This document shows, piece by piece, positions 31,101-39,897 of a DNA stretch of 64,000 nt. Source of the DNA: Burkholderia pyrrocinia (GTDB lineage: Bacteria > Pseudomonadota > Gammaproteobacteria > Burkholderiales > Burkholderiaceae); the NCBI RefSeq assembly GCF_018417535.1, contig NZ_CP070977.1, positions 1,736,001-1,800,000 of the forward strand, written 5' to 3'. Within the stretch, counting starts at the first letter, position 1, and each line of letters starts with the position of its first letter. The translations under genes and the position numbers were made by a program. The notes beneath the pieces were generated by a model. The model ran no database searches, had not been told where the DNA came from, and worked only from the letters and a program-made list of their open reading frames with translations.

Positions 31101-31867
31101 GCGGTGCGCAGCAACGCATCGATCGCGTCGCGCTCGGCCGCCCACATCCGCGCCGCCTCGGCGAAACATTCGGCCGCGGCGGCCTCGGCCGACTCGTCGG
31201 GCTCGGTCACGCCGTCCCAGCGCAGCGCGGCGAGCGGCTTCTTCAGCCGGCGCGCGAGCTGCGCATCGAGCGCGGCCGGGCCGGCGCCCGATTCGACGAG
31301 CCAGGTCGCAAAGCCCGGCCAGCGCGCGGCCGCCGGTTCGACGCGCGTGCGCCAGAAGTCCGCCGCGAGCTCGAAGCGCAGCGACGCGTCGTCGGCCTCC
31401 ATGTCGAACGCGAACGGCATCGCGGCCGCGAACGGCGCTTCCTGCAGCGCGCGCTGGCAGAACGCGTGGATCGTATGGATCGCGGCCTGGTCGAACGCGC
31501 GCAGCGCGCGCCGGATCCGCTTCGCGGCCGTCTCGGGATCGAGCGCGCCGCCGTCGCCGAGCGTGGTCTCGAGCAGACGCGCAATGAACGGATCGCCGCC
31601 ATCGTCGCCGGTGTCGAGCGCGTGCGCGAGCTGCGCGAGCCGACCGCGAATCCGCTCGTGCAGCTCGGCCGTCGCCGCCTTCGTGAAGGTCACGACGAGG
31701 ATTTCGTCCGCGCCGAGATCCTTTTCGAGCAGCAGGCGCACATACAGCGCGCAGATGTTCCAGGTCTTGCCGGTGCCGGCCGATGCCTCGATCTGGTTGA
31801 CGCCGTCGAGCGGGCACGCGAACACGTCGAGTTCGAGCGCCGGCTGCGGCTGCGACACGGCGCTCAT
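28148..31867 (-). CDS. recB: Exodeoxyribonuclease V subunit RecB
   Basis: A 1239-residue 3'-5' helicase and nuclease. Walker A IEASAGTGKTWN near residue 28, TFTKAATAELHERIRGRL, motif II IDEFQDTDPLQFAIF, FLVGDPKQAIYSFRAADLHTY, VTVHKSKGLEYAIVF, and LVYVALTRAVYRC. The C-terminal nuclease domain has FWIVDWKSNHLG (the D-x-K catalytic set). Length fits RecB. The ATG at 31867 overlaps the recC stop (ATGA). It initiates double-strand break repair with RecC and RecD. Upstream open frame beyond 31867 is a shadow of recC. Confidence 0.96.
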   Translation of the reverse strand: MSAVSQPQPALELDVFACPLDGVNQIEASAGTGKTWNICALYVRLLLEKDLGADEILVVTFTKAATAELHERIRGRLAQLAHALDTGDDGGDPFIARLLETTLGDGGALDPETAAKRIRRALRAFDQAAIHTIHAFCQRALQEAPFAAAMPFAFDMEADDASLRFELAADFWRTRVEPAAARWPGFATWLVESGAGPAALDAQLARRLKKPLAALRWDGVTEPDESAEAAAAECFAEAARMWAAERDAIDALLRTAQPALNQRSHKPDAVADALAAWAAHFAQGDATAALPKAALKLTRTALVKATKKGGATPEHAFFDVADALEAAVAAAEAAQRARWLALIAEWLDMAPGELAERKRTRRVVSFDDLLANLYHALHAHPWLAETLRARYPAALIDEFQDTDPLQFAIFNRIFAPGGPLFLVGDPKQAIYSFRAADLHTYLAARASASACYTLAVNQRSTPAIVDACNRFFMSNPRAFVLDGLDYYAVRAGTRVRAPFVDETDPGPAGDFRVWALPGGEGTLLKRDAQAQAAQACAAEIARLMRGAREGRARLGDTPLSPGDIAVLVQTHRQGSLVKRVLATWGIGSVELAQASVFSTGDAEQLERVLAAIDAPGDLRRLRAALAADWFGLDAGALWRMEQGDGDASREASAADRADSVDAMSWVERFSRYRLQWRERGFAVMWRTFTRELRIAERLMAGADGERRVTDINHLAELTQARASAQPGIAPTLRWLAAQRLDGGGEEAQLRLESDRNLVQIVTVHKSKGLEYAIVFCPFLNDGGLREPPASALPDAREYHDDAGDAVLHYGCDDDAAAHAAQQAMREQAAERARLVYVALTRAVYRCYVVAGPYLSSRSTREARRSVLNWLVAGAGQSFDAWLDEPPDEAALDAAWGALAGGPVSVAPLPAPARRERLAAGHDASQTLVARHATRVLRDAWRMASFSSLTATMAREEAGVAAVPDDELRPDHDALAAVAPDGEFILADTVAPEPPGDDILVFPRGAAAGECLHRLFELSRFSEPESWHKAALGALHDRPVEAAPELATRLPAMMARLVDDVVRTELVPGMRLADLDPAKRLDEMGFLFPAPSLDLMALRRLLVAHGYPDVALEAGMLAGFIKGFIDMIVEHDGRFWIVDWKSNHLGTTPDAYGPRALDVAMADHAYHLQALLYTVALHRYLRGRLPDYDYDTHIAGYLYLFVRGVRPDWRSGGEPAGVHARRPERALVDALDRMMEGGRA

Positions 31868-34800
31868 GCAACCTCCTTCAGATGTTCGACGAGCGGCTCG
31901 AACACGAGCCGCGCGAGCGTGCCGAACGGCTCGTCGAGCGACGCGTGCGCGCCGCGCCATGCGATCGCGATGGCCGGATCGTCTGCTTCGCTCACGACAC
32001 GCTCGTTGATCCAGACGCTCGCGGCCTTGGCTTCGCCGTCGGACACCGTCGCCCACGCGCTGCGCGGGAAGAACCGCAGCGGCATGCGCCGCCCTGCGCG
32101 AAACAGCGCGGCAAGCGGCGCGAGCCGCTCGAGCGGCGCCGCGACGGGCGTCAGCTCGAACGCGCCGCCGCTGCCGAACCACAGCGTGCGGCGCGGGCCG
32201 CCTGGCTCGACCGCGCAGTAGACGAGGTGCGCAAGCCACGCGGACAGATAATCGCGCGCGCTCGGCCGTGCATAGCGGTAGATGATCTGCCCGGCCGGCG
32301 TGAGCCGGTTCAGCGTGCCGTGCAGCTCGAGCGGCGCGCTCACCGCGTCGCCCGACAGCATCGCGTCGTCGGCGCCGAACAGCGCCTGTTCCGTCTCGGG
32401 CCATGCAGGCACGATGACGAGCGAAAACGGCCGCCGCTCGATGCCGTCGGCCAGCGCGCGGCGCACGTTCGACGCAAGCTGCGTCATCGAGCCGAGCGCC
32501 TGGTCGCGCCACACGGCGCCCGTCGCGCCGCCCGGCAGTTCGGGGCTCGCGTCCGCGATGCGCAGCGCATGATCGTGCGCGGCCCCATCATCCGATTCGA
32601 TCAGGAGCGGCAGCACACGCTCGGCGAGCGCGTCGCTGCCGGCGAAATCGAGCGCGAACGGCTCCGTGTCGAGCAATTCGGCCTGCGCGTCGGCGAGCAC
32701 GATGCCAAGCCGTGCGCGCAGCAGCGCCCGCGCGGGATGCCGCCAGAAGCGTTCGAATTCGCTGAACGCGACGGGCTCGACCGGTTCGGCCGGCAGCGGC
32801 TGCGCGAAGAACGGCAGTTCGCGCGGGCCGTCGCGCGACGCCTCGGCGGCCAGCAGCGACGCGAGCGTCGCGCGCTCGGCGTCATAGGAAACGAGCCCGC
32901 TGCCGGGCTGGAAATACGCGGCCGCGAACGGTTGCAGCGGATGCTCGACGACGAACGCGCGCCGCGCGGCATCGACCGCGTCCGGCGCCGCGTCGGGCCC
33001 GGCCGTGACGAGCGCGAGATGGTCGAGCAGTTCGTCGACGAGCGCCGCGGGCGGCAACGGCGCGTTGTCGCGGATGCTGCGGCCCGTGTACGCGATCAGC
33101 AAGCGGTCGCGTGCGGCGAGCAGCAGGTCGAGAAACAGGTTGCGCTCGTCGTCGCGGCGCTGCCGGTCGCCGAGCTTCGGCAACACGGCCATCAGGTCGA
33201 ATTCGTCCGCGCGCGCGAGGCTCGGCAGCACGCCGTCGTCCATCCCGAGCAGGCAGACGACGCGGTACGGCAGGCCACGCAAGCTCGTCAGCGACGAGAA
33301 CGTGACACCGCCCCACGGCACCCCGCCGCGCGCCGGATCGTCGAGCGCCGCGGTCAGCCCCGCGCGGACGACGGCCGCCGGCAACGCTTCGTCGGGCGCG
33401 CCCTCCGTCATCGCGGCCAGCATCGCGTCGAGCGCGTCGCGCACGCCGGCAAGTGCGTCCGCATAAGCGGCGCCCGAATCGAAGAAGCGCGCGAGCGTGT
33501 CGGCGAACAGTTCGCTCCAGCCGCGCGGCGTGTGCGATTCGGCGAGCCGCCGCGCGAAGCCGTCGAGATCGTCGGTAAAGCGCGCGAGCCGGCCGAGCAG
33601 CTCGGCCTCGCTGCCCGTGGCCGCCTCGATCGGCAGCCACGCGCCGACCGGCGCCGCGCCTTCCGGCATCGCATAACCGAGAAAGAGCCGCGCAAGCGCA
33701 TCGGAGAACGTATGGCGCGGCGCAGGCACGGCCGCGTCGTCGCTCGCGAGCGGCGACAGCCCGCGCCGCGCGCCGGCGGCCGAAAGCCAGGTCTGCACCG
33801 TCTCGAGCGCGGCCGCATCGATGCCGTAGCGCGCAGCCACCGCGTCGACGCGCAGCCATTCGACCAGCTCCGGCGCGCCGACCTGCCGCTCCGGCAGCAC
33901 GAGCCAGTCGAGCAGCACGCGCGCGACCGGGTTTGCCTGCGACGGCGGCAGGCCGGTGATCCGGTAAGGCACGCGCGCGCCGCCGGCGCCGGCGCCGGCC
34001 GTACCGAACACGGCATCGATCAGCGGCCCGGCCGCCGCGAGATCGGCCACCGCGACGAGCACGTCGGACGGCTGCAGGCTCGCGTCGGCGTCGAACCACG
34101 CGAGCAGCCGGTCGTGCAGCACCTCGAGCTGGCGCGCGAGGCTGTGGCACACGTGCACCTCGATCCCGCGTTCGGCCGGTGCGTCGCCGGCTTCGGCCTC
34201 CGGCTGCAGGTCGAGGATCGCGTTCTGCACGCGCGCGAGCCACGTCGGCGCGGGATTCTCGACGAAACGCGACGCATCGCCCGACGCGGCGCTTTCGGTC
34301 AGTTCGTGCAGCATGTGCAGTTGCGCCTGCGTCTGCCGCCCCCACTCGGCGAGCAGCGGATGGCCGACTTCCTGGTAGTCGAGCCGCCCGGCCGCATCGA
34401 GCGCCTCGGCATGCGCGGCGGTCACGATGTCGAACCAGAATTCGCGGCACGGGTTCAGCGCATAGACGCGCACGTCGATCCAGCGCGACAGCTCGCGCAG
34501 CAGCGCGACGTGCAGCGGCGGCATCGTCGGCAGTGCGAACACGCTGACCGATTCCGGCCAGTCGGCGCGCGCGACGGCATCGGCATCGAGATGGCGCGCT
34601 TCGACGAGGAAGCGGTGCGCGGGCGGCGTGCCGCTGTCGCTCAGTTCCGCGAGCAGCGCGCGCCACAGCGCGGCCTGCCAGCGCTCGTCGTCGCGCGCGG
34701 CGTCGCTGATCCCGCGCGGGGCGGCGTCGCCCGCGAGCACGGATTCGCCCGCCTGCCACGCGGCCAGCCATTCGGGACGATAGGTCAGGTAATGATCGAG

Positions 34801-35208
34801 CACGGCCGCGACGCGGTGCGCGAGTTCGTAGCGCATCGCATCGTCGGAGGCGGACAGATACGCGGCGAGCCGCGGCGACGCGAGCCACGGCGCGCCGTCG
34901 GCCGCCCGCGCGAACAGCCGGTAGCAGCGCCACACGAGGCGGTCGGGTGCGAACGGCGAACGCGCCGGCACCGTCAGCACCCGGCCGATCTGCGCCCACA
35001 GCCATTGCGCGAGATACGTGAACTCGACGTTCGCGCACACGCCGTTGCGCGCGGCGATGTCGAGCTCGAGACGGCGGCGCAGCGCCGCGCTCGGCACGAT
35101 GACCTGCTGCGGCGCCCACGGGCCGTTACGGGCCGGGAACGCGGCCAGATCCTCGAGCAGCGCATCGGCCAGCGTTTCGTGACGGTTCGAATAGAAGAGA
35201 TGGAGCAT
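31864..35208 (-). CDS. recC: Exodeoxyribonuclease V subunit RecC
   Basis: A 1114-residue Chi-recognition and scaffold subunit. The N-terminus MLHLFYSNRHETLADALLEDL is the typical RecC start. Later blocks are VIVPSAALRRRLELDIA, LAQWLW, VSVFALPTMPPLHVALLRELSRWIDVRVYALNPCREFWFD, and GVTFSSLTSLRGLPYRVVCLLGMDDGVLPS. I took the ATG at 35208 because the family starts there; the open frame to 35379 has no homologous look. It is the first gene of the minus-strand operon, divergent from the FUSC gene across 182 bp. Confidence 0.95.
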   Translation of the reverse strand: MLHLFYSNRHETLADALLEDLAAFPARNGPWAPQQVIVPSAALRRRLELDIAARNGVCANVEFTYLAQWLWAQIGRVLTVPARSPFAPDRLVWRCYRLFARAADGAPWLASPRLAAYLSASDDAMRYELAHRVAAVLDHYLTYRPEWLAAWQAGESVLAGDAAPRGISDAARDDERWQAALWRALLAELSDSGTPPAHRFLVEARHLDADAVARADWPESVSVFALPTMPPLHVALLRELSRWIDVRVYALNPCREFWFDIVTAAHAEALDAAGRLDYQEVGHPLLAEWGRQTQAQLHMLHELTESAASGDASRFVENPAPTWLARVQNAILDLQPEAEAGDAPAERGIEVHVCHSLARQLEVLHDRLLAWFDADASLQPSDVLVAVADLAAAGPLIDAVFGTAGAGAGGARVPYRITGLPPSQANPVARVLLDWLVLPERQVGAPELVEWLRVDAVAARYGIDAAALETVQTWLSAAGARRGLSPLASDDAAVPAPRHTFSDALARLFLGYAMPEGAAPVGAWLPIEAATGSEAELLGRLARFTDDLDGFARRLAESHTPRGWSELFADTLARFFDSGAAYADALAGVRDALDAMLAAMTEGAPDEALPAAVVRAGLTAALDDPARGGVPWGGVTFSSLTSLRGLPYRVVCLLGMDDGVLPSLARADEFDLMAVLPKLGDRQRRDDERNLFLDLLLAARDRLLIAYTGRSIRDNAPLPPAALVDELLDHLALVTAGPDAAPDAVDAARRAFVVEHPLQPFAAAYFQPGSGLVSYDAERATLASLLAAEASRDGPRELPFFAQPLPAEPVEPVAFSEFERFWRHPARALLRARLGIVLADAQAELLDTEPFALDFAGSDALAERVLPLLIESDDGAAHDHALRIADASPELPGGATGAVWRDQALGSMTQLASNVRRALADGIERRPFSLVIVPAWPETEQALFGADDAMLSGDAVSAPLELHGTLNRLTPAGQIIYRYARPSARDYLSAWLAHLVYCAVEPGGPRRTLWFGSGGAFELTPVAAPLERLAPLAALFRAGRRMPLRFFPRSAWATVSDGEAKAASVWINERVVSEADDPAIAIAWRGAHASLDEPFGTLARLVFEPLVEHLKEVA

Positions 35209-35390
35209 GAAGCGGGCGTTGGAACGTCGCGCCGGCCGGGCCGGGCGAACAGGGTCCCCAAGCATAGCAAATGGGCCGCCGCCGCGAACCTCGTCCGGAA
35301 AGCCAGGTTTTGCGGACCGCGAAATACGATAGACTCGTCGCCAGTCAATATGCCGCCCCCGGGCCTCTTCGTCTGCCATTCAGCCCATCG

Positions 35391-37682
35391 ATGCGCTATT
35401 CGGTCGAAATCAGAAAGTTTTTCTACAGCCAGTACTTTTTCGGCGGCCTGCGGATCGCGGTCGGCGTCTCGCTGCCGGCCGTGCTGTGCCTGATCGTGTT
35501 TCACAACCGCGAGCTCGGCTTCACGATCTCGACGGGCGCGCTCGGCGCGTGCGTCGTCGACATGCCGGGCCCGCTGAAGTACAAGCACAACGAAATGCTC
35601 GCGTGCAGCGTGATCGGCTTTCTCGCCGCGCTCGCCACCGGCCTTGCCACACCCAACATCTTCGCGCTGTGGCTCACGATCGTGCCGCTCACGTTCGTGC
35701 TGTCGCTGATCGTCGTCTACGGCAACCGCTGGCCGCAGATCAGCTTCGCGACGCTGTTCATGATGGTGATGACGCTCGAGGAGAAATTCACGCCGCTGCA
35801 GGCGTTCATCAACGCCGGCTGGATTCTCGCGGGCGGCCTCTGGTATACGTACTGGGCCACGCTCGTGTCGCAATGGCAGGCGCGCCGGATCGAGCAGCAG
35901 GCGCTGGCCGAGAGCCTGTTCGCATGCGCCGACTACCTGCTCGCGCGCGCGCAGTTCTACGATCTCGATGCCGATCTCGACGAGTGCTACCGCAATCTCG
36001 TCGCCAGGCAGATCACCGCGGTCGAAACGCAGGAAACCGCGCGCGACATCGTGCTGCGCAACCTGCCGAAGCTGCGCCGCGGCAAGCTCGATCCCGGCCG
36101 CACGACGATGTACAACCTGTTCATCAACAGCGTCGACCTGCACGAGCTGTTCGTCGGCGCACACACCGACTACCCGCTCGTGCGCAACACGTTCGGCGGC
36201 TCGGATCTCATCATTTTCTACCGCGACCTGATCCGCAAGGCGGCCGCCGATCTCGAGGAGATCGGCCTCGCGGTGCTCGAGAACCGCGCGCCGCATTCGC
36301 ACGTCAGCGTCAAGGCCGAACTGCGCGCGATCGAGTACGAGATCGAACTGATGCGCAAGAAGAACTTCGCGGCCACCAATGCGGAAGCGTATGCGGCCGT
36401 GCTCGCGACGTTCAGGCGCATCTGGAGCGCGACGCGCCTGATCGACCGGATGCGGCGCAACCTGTCCGGCCGTACCGATCCGCAGCAAACCGAACTGAAG
36501 ATCGACAAGGCGCTCGCGCGCTTCCTGCAGCGCCGCCGGATGTCGCCGCTGCTGATCTTCTCGAACCTGAACATGCGCTCGCCGAGCTTCCGCCACGCGC
36601 TGCGCGTGACGATCGCGGTGGCCGTCGGCTTCTGGCTCGGCCGGCTGCTGCCGCTCACGAATGCGTACTGGATCGTGATGACGACCATCATCATCCTGAA
36701 GCCCGGTTATTCGCTCACCAAACAGCGCAACGCGCAGCGGATCATCGGCACGCTGATCGGCTGCGCGGCGAGCATCGCGCTGATCTACACGGTGAAGGAG
36801 CCGCACCTGCTGATCGCGATCATGTTCGGGTCGATGGTGATGAGCTACAGCCTGCTGCTGTTCAACTACGCGGCGAGCGTCGTATTCACGTCGTCGTACG
36901 TGCTGCTGATGTTCCACCTGCTCGCGCCGGGCAGCATGCGGATCATCGGCGAGCGCGCGATCGACACGGTGGTCGGCTGCATGATCGCGATCGCCGCGAG
37001 CCGGCTGTTCCCGTACTGGGAATACCGGCTGATGGGCAAGCAGGTCACCGACATGCTCACGGCGACCCGCAAGTATTTCGAGGCCGTGTGGCGCGCCGGC
37101 CGCGGTGCGTCGCCGCCGCCCGTGCCCACCGCCGACGGCGCAGCCGTCGTGCCGGGCGTCGCCACGGCGATCGAGACGCCGGCCACGAGCCTCGACGACG
37201 ACTATCGCTACCGCCTCGCGCGCAAGGACGTGCACATCGCGTTCGCGAACCTCGGGCAGGCGTTCCAGCGGATGATGATCGAGCCGAAGGCGCACCAGCG
37301 CTTCGTGCCCGAGCTGAACGACCTGCTCGTCCAGACGCACGTGCTCGGCGCGCAGATCACGGCCGCCGCGCCGCTGATCCGCAACGCGTGCTCGGCCGAC
37401 GACAGCCTCGTCCACGACGACGCGCTGCATCGCGGCCTCGCCGCCGTGCTCGACAACCTCGAGAAGGCCGAGGCCGGCGAGCCGCCGCCCGCCGACCAAC
37501 TCGAAGCGGGCAAGCAGATCACGCGAGATCTCGACGCGATGGTCGTGTCCGCGGAAAAATCCGATGCGGTCGGCGCCGAACTCACGCACGACCTGAAGGT
37601 GCTCGCGCACCAATGCAAGCAGATGCTCGCGTCGTCGCTGCTGATCCGCAAGGACGCGAGCGTGATCCGCCTGCCCGCCTGA
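35391..37682 (+). CDS. FUSC-family inner membrane transporter (YccS/AaeB-like)
   Basis: A 763-residue protein with two membrane blocks. The N-terminal block begins FFGGLRIAVGVSLPAVLCLIVFHNRELGFTISTGALGACVVDMPGP; a second block near residues 400-540 contains FRHALRVTIAVAVGFWLGRLLPLTNAYWIVMTTIIILKPGYSLTKQRNAQRIIGTLIG, the diagnostic FUSC/YccS signature (TxxRxxxRIxGT). A soluble helical region of about 250 residues lies between them, and a helical tail follows. The family exports aromatic acids or related compounds, or influences the envelope; the substrate is unknown here. The ATG at 35391 is chosen as the start of the conserved region; no adjacent periplasmic adaptor gene is present. Confidence 0.9.
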   Translation: MRYSVEIRKFFYSQYFFGGLRIAVGVSLPAVLCLIVFHNRELGFTISTGALGACVVDMPGPLKYKHNEMLACSVIGFLAALATGLATPNIFALWLTIVPLTFVLSLIVVYGNRWPQISFATLFMMVMTLEEKFTPLQAFINAGWILAGGLWYTYWATLVSQWQARRIEQQALAESLFACADYLLARAQFYDLDADLDECYRNLVARQITAVETQETARDIVLRNLPKLRRGKLDPGRTTMYNLFINSVDLHELFVGAHTDYPLVRNTFGGSDLIIFYRDLIRKAAADLEEIGLAVLENRAPHSHVSVKAELRAIEYEIELMRKKNFAATNAEAYAAVLATFRRIWSATRLIDRMRRNLSGRTDPQQTELKIDKALARFLQRRRMSPLLIFSNLNMRSPSFRHALRVTIAVAVGFWLGRLLPLTNAYWIVMTTIIILKPGYSLTKQRNAQRIIGTLIGCAASIALIYTVKEPHLLIAIMFGSMVMSYSLLLFNYAASVVFTSSYVLLMFHLLAPGSMRIIGERAIDTVVGCMIAIAASRLFPYWEYRLMGKQVTDMLTATRKYFEAVWRAGRGASPPPVPTADGAAVVPGVATAIETPATSLDDDYRYRLARKDVHIAFANLGQAFQRMMIEPKAHQRFVPELNDLLVQTHVLGAQITAAAPLIRNACSADDSLVHDDALHRGLAAVLDNLEKAEAGEPPPADQLEAGKQITRDLDAMVVSAEKSDAVGAELTHDLKVLAHQCKQMLASSLLIRKDASVIRLPA

Positions 37683-37900
37683 CCCGGCCTGACCGTTCCC
37701 GCCGGTGGCCGGCCCGCGCACGACGCGCATCGGCCGCCGGCGCGCCCCGATTCAGCGATCCCCCCACGCATGACCCGCCCGCTCCCCGCGGCCCGCGCCG
37801 ATGCCGCGCGACCGCCCCACGCCCTATTCCGCTCGTCGCGCCAGTCAGGGAATACCCGATTCCGGTCACCCGGCCCGGCTTGTTATCATTCGTTCACATT

Positions 37901-37920
37901 CAAGTTGTATAGACAACTTG
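37901..37920. promoter_or_regulatory. HutC-like (GntR-family) operator upstream of the amino-acid permease
   Basis: CAAGTTGTATAGACAACTTG is a 20-bp palindrome with 8-bp perfect arms and centre ATAG, 58 bp before the permease start at 37978. It contains TTGTATAgACAA, close to the TTGTATA-T-ACAA motif bound by HutC, the urocanate-responsive repressor of histidine utilisation genes. It is probably an operator over the promoter of the permease. The regulator gene is not in the window. Confidence 0.65.
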
Positions 37921-37977
37921 AGCCAATCGGACCGGTCCCGCTCGCCCGGTCCGTCGCATAACGATATCGGAGACTCG

Positions 37978-39345
37978 ATGAAAAACTTGCAGCGCCACCT
38001 GAGCGCGCGGCACATCCGCTTTCTCGCGCTGGGCTCGGCGATCGGCACGGGCCTGTTCTACGGCTCGGCGTCCGCGATCCAGCTCGCGGGCCCGGCGGTG
38101 ATCCTGGCGTACCTCCTCGGCGGTGCGGCCGTCTACATGGTGATGCGTGCGCTCGGCGAGATGGCCGTGCGCGAACCCGTCGCCGGCTCGTTCGGCCACT
38201 ACGCGACCGAGAACCTCGGCCCGTTCGCGGGATTCGTCACGGGCTGGACCTACACGCTCGAAATGGTGATCGTCGCGATCGCCGACATCACCGCATTCGG
38301 CATCTACATGGGCTTCTGGTTTCCGGATGTCCCGCAATGGATCTGGGTGCTCGGGGTCGTCGCGATCATCTGCGGGCTGAACCTGTGCCACGTGAAGGTG
38401 TTCGGCGAACTCGAGTTCTGGCTGTCGATCATCAAGGTCGGCGCGATCGTCGCGATGATCGGCGGCGGTGTCGCGATCCTGCTGTCCGGCATGCACTTCG
38501 GCCATTCGGCCGACGTGCCGACGTTCGCGAACCTGTGGAACCACGGCGGCTTTTTGCCGAACGGTTTCGGCGGGCTGATTGCGTCGCTGTCGGTCGTGAT
38601 CTTCGCGTACGGCGGGATCGAGGTGATCGGGATGAGCGCCGGCGAAGCGAAGGACCCGGAACGCGTGATTCCGCGCGCGATCAACGCGGTGCCCGCGCGC
38701 ATCCTGCTGTTCTACGTGCTGACGATGGTCGTGCTGATGTCGATCAGCCCGTGGACGGGTGTCGGCAGCGAAGGCAGCCCGTTCGTGCAGATCTTCTCGG
38801 CGCTCGGCGTGAAGTCGGCCGCGACGATCCTCAACCTCGTCGTGATCAGCGCGGCGATCTCGGCGATCAACAGCGACATCTTCGGCGCGGGCCGGATGAT
38901 GTTCGGGATGGCGCGGCAGGGCCAGGCGCCGCGCGTGCTGATGACGACGTCGCGGCACGGCGTGCCGTGGGTCACGGTGCTCGTGATGGCCGGCGCGCTG
39001 CTCGTCGGCGTGCTGCTCAACTACCTGATGCCGAAGGACGTGTTCCTGGTGGTCGCGGCGATCGCGACGTTTGCAACGGTGTGGGTGTGGCTGATGATCC
39101 TGCTGTCGCAGGTCGCGATGCGTCGCCGCCTGTCGAACGCCGAAGTCGCGGCGCTGAAGTTCAAGGTGCCGTTGTGGCCGGTCGCACCGGCACTGACGAT
39201 CGCGTTCATGGGTTTCGTGATCGTGATGCTCGGCTGGTTCGACGATACGCGCGTCGCGCTGTATGTCGGCGCGGCGTGGCTCGCGCTGCTCGCGGTCGTG
39301 TTCTACGCACGAATCCGCCCGAAGTTCGCACCTGCGTCACGTTGA
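37978..39345 (+). CDS. proY: ProY/HutT-type amino-acid permease
   Basis: A 455-residue AAT-family permease with 12 helices. The N-terminus [32 protein letters not shown], the block [61 protein letters not shown] and [27 protein letters not shown] segments agree closely with E. coli ProY as I remember it. In pseudomonads, close ProY relatives named HutT carry histidine or urocanate. The HutC-like operator just upstream favours histidine here. The start ATG follows ATCGGAGACTCG. Single gene. Confidence 0.82.
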   Translation: MKNLQRHLSARHIRFLALGSAIGTGLFYGSASAIQLAGPAVILAYLLGGAAVYMVMRALGEMAVREPVAGSFGHYATENLGPFAGFVTGWTYTLEMVIVAIADITAFGIYMGFWFPDVPQWIWVLGVVAIICGLNLCHVKVFGELEFWLSIIKVGAIVAMIGGGVAILLSGMHFGHSADVPTFANLWNHGGFLPNGFGGLIASLSVVIFAYGGIEVIGMSAGEAKDPERVIPRAINAVPARILLFYVLTMVVLMSISPWTGVGSEGSPFVQIFSALGVKSAATILNLVVISAAISAINSDIFGAGRMMFGMARQGQAPRVLMTTSRHGVPWVTVLVMAGALLVGVLLNYLMPKDVFLVVAAIATFATVWVWLMILLSQVAMRRRLSNAEVAALKFKVPLWPVAPALTIAFMGFVIVMLGWFDDTRVALYVGAAWLALLAVVFYARIRPKFAPASR

Positions 39346-39493
39346 CGCACGGCTGACCTGCCTGCGCGGCGCGCCGGTTTCGGCGCCCGCCTCTTTCCCG
39401 GCTCCGCGCGGCGCCTGCCGCGCCGGCAGCCGCGGGCTTCCCCCTTGCGCATGCACTCCGGACGCGGCCCCGGCCGGGCCGCGCACCGGCACG

Positions 39494-39655
39494 TCAGTGC
39501 GACGCCGCGTTCGCGGCCTCGGCCGGATGGGCCTCGTCGTACGCGTGCTTCTGCGAAATCGCGTTGTACAGGATCGTCCCGATCACGAGCAGCACGGCCA
39601 CGACGATCAGGATGCTCACGTTGCGGACAGGGTTCTTCTTGCGCTGATCGTTCAT
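39494..39655 (-). CDS. Small single-pass membrane protein, 53 residues
   Basis: A short gene on the minus strand reading MNDQRKKNPVRNVSILIVVA, then a hydrophobic helix (VLLVIGTILYNAI) and a hydrophilic Ala/His-rich end SQKHAYDEAHPAEAANAASH, stop at 39494. A basic N-terminus followed by one membrane helix gives a plausible Nin-Cout inner-membrane peptide. GGAG lies about 11 nt before the ATG. It is convergent with proY, in its own transcription unit. I do not recognise the family. Codon use (strong G/C third position) matches neighbouring real genes. Confidence 0.65.
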   Translation of the reverse strand: MNDQRKKNPVRNVSILIVVAVLLVIGTILYNAISQKHAYDEAHPAEAANAASH

Positions 39656-39773
39656 GGTCGGTGCGACTCCGTCAAATTCATCGAAGCGGGCATTCTACGC
39701 GCTTGCGCCACCGCCGCGACGTCCCGTTTCCGATCCCCGCCCCTGCCTTCCCCTCCGCCCGCCGCAAGCTTTC

Positions 39774-39796
39774 ATTTGATAATCGTTCCCATTTCG
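39774..39796. promoter_or_regulatory. Possible Fur box upstream of the ferric-iron ABC operon
   Basis: TTTGATAATCGTTCCCATTTC, about 100 bp before the binding-protein start, contains GATAAT and ATTT spaced as in Fur boxes, with roughly 12 of 19 positions matching the GATAATGATAATCATTATC consensus by eye. It lies in the only A/T-rich patch upstream of the operon. The match is partial. Confidence 0.4.
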
Positions 39797-39897
39797 ATCT
39801 AGAATCCGGAGTCTTTCATTTCGTAATGTTCCGGATCGCTCGGGCGGCAGGCGCGCCCCGGAATGCCCCCTCGTCCACCTGCCCCATCGGAGTCTTC

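Noticed and set aside
30551..35493. Very long plus-strand open frames opposite recB and recC (up to 1203 codons)
   Set aside because: Low-complexity Arg/Gln/Gly translation, no ribosome site; RecB and RecC on the other strand have full motifs.
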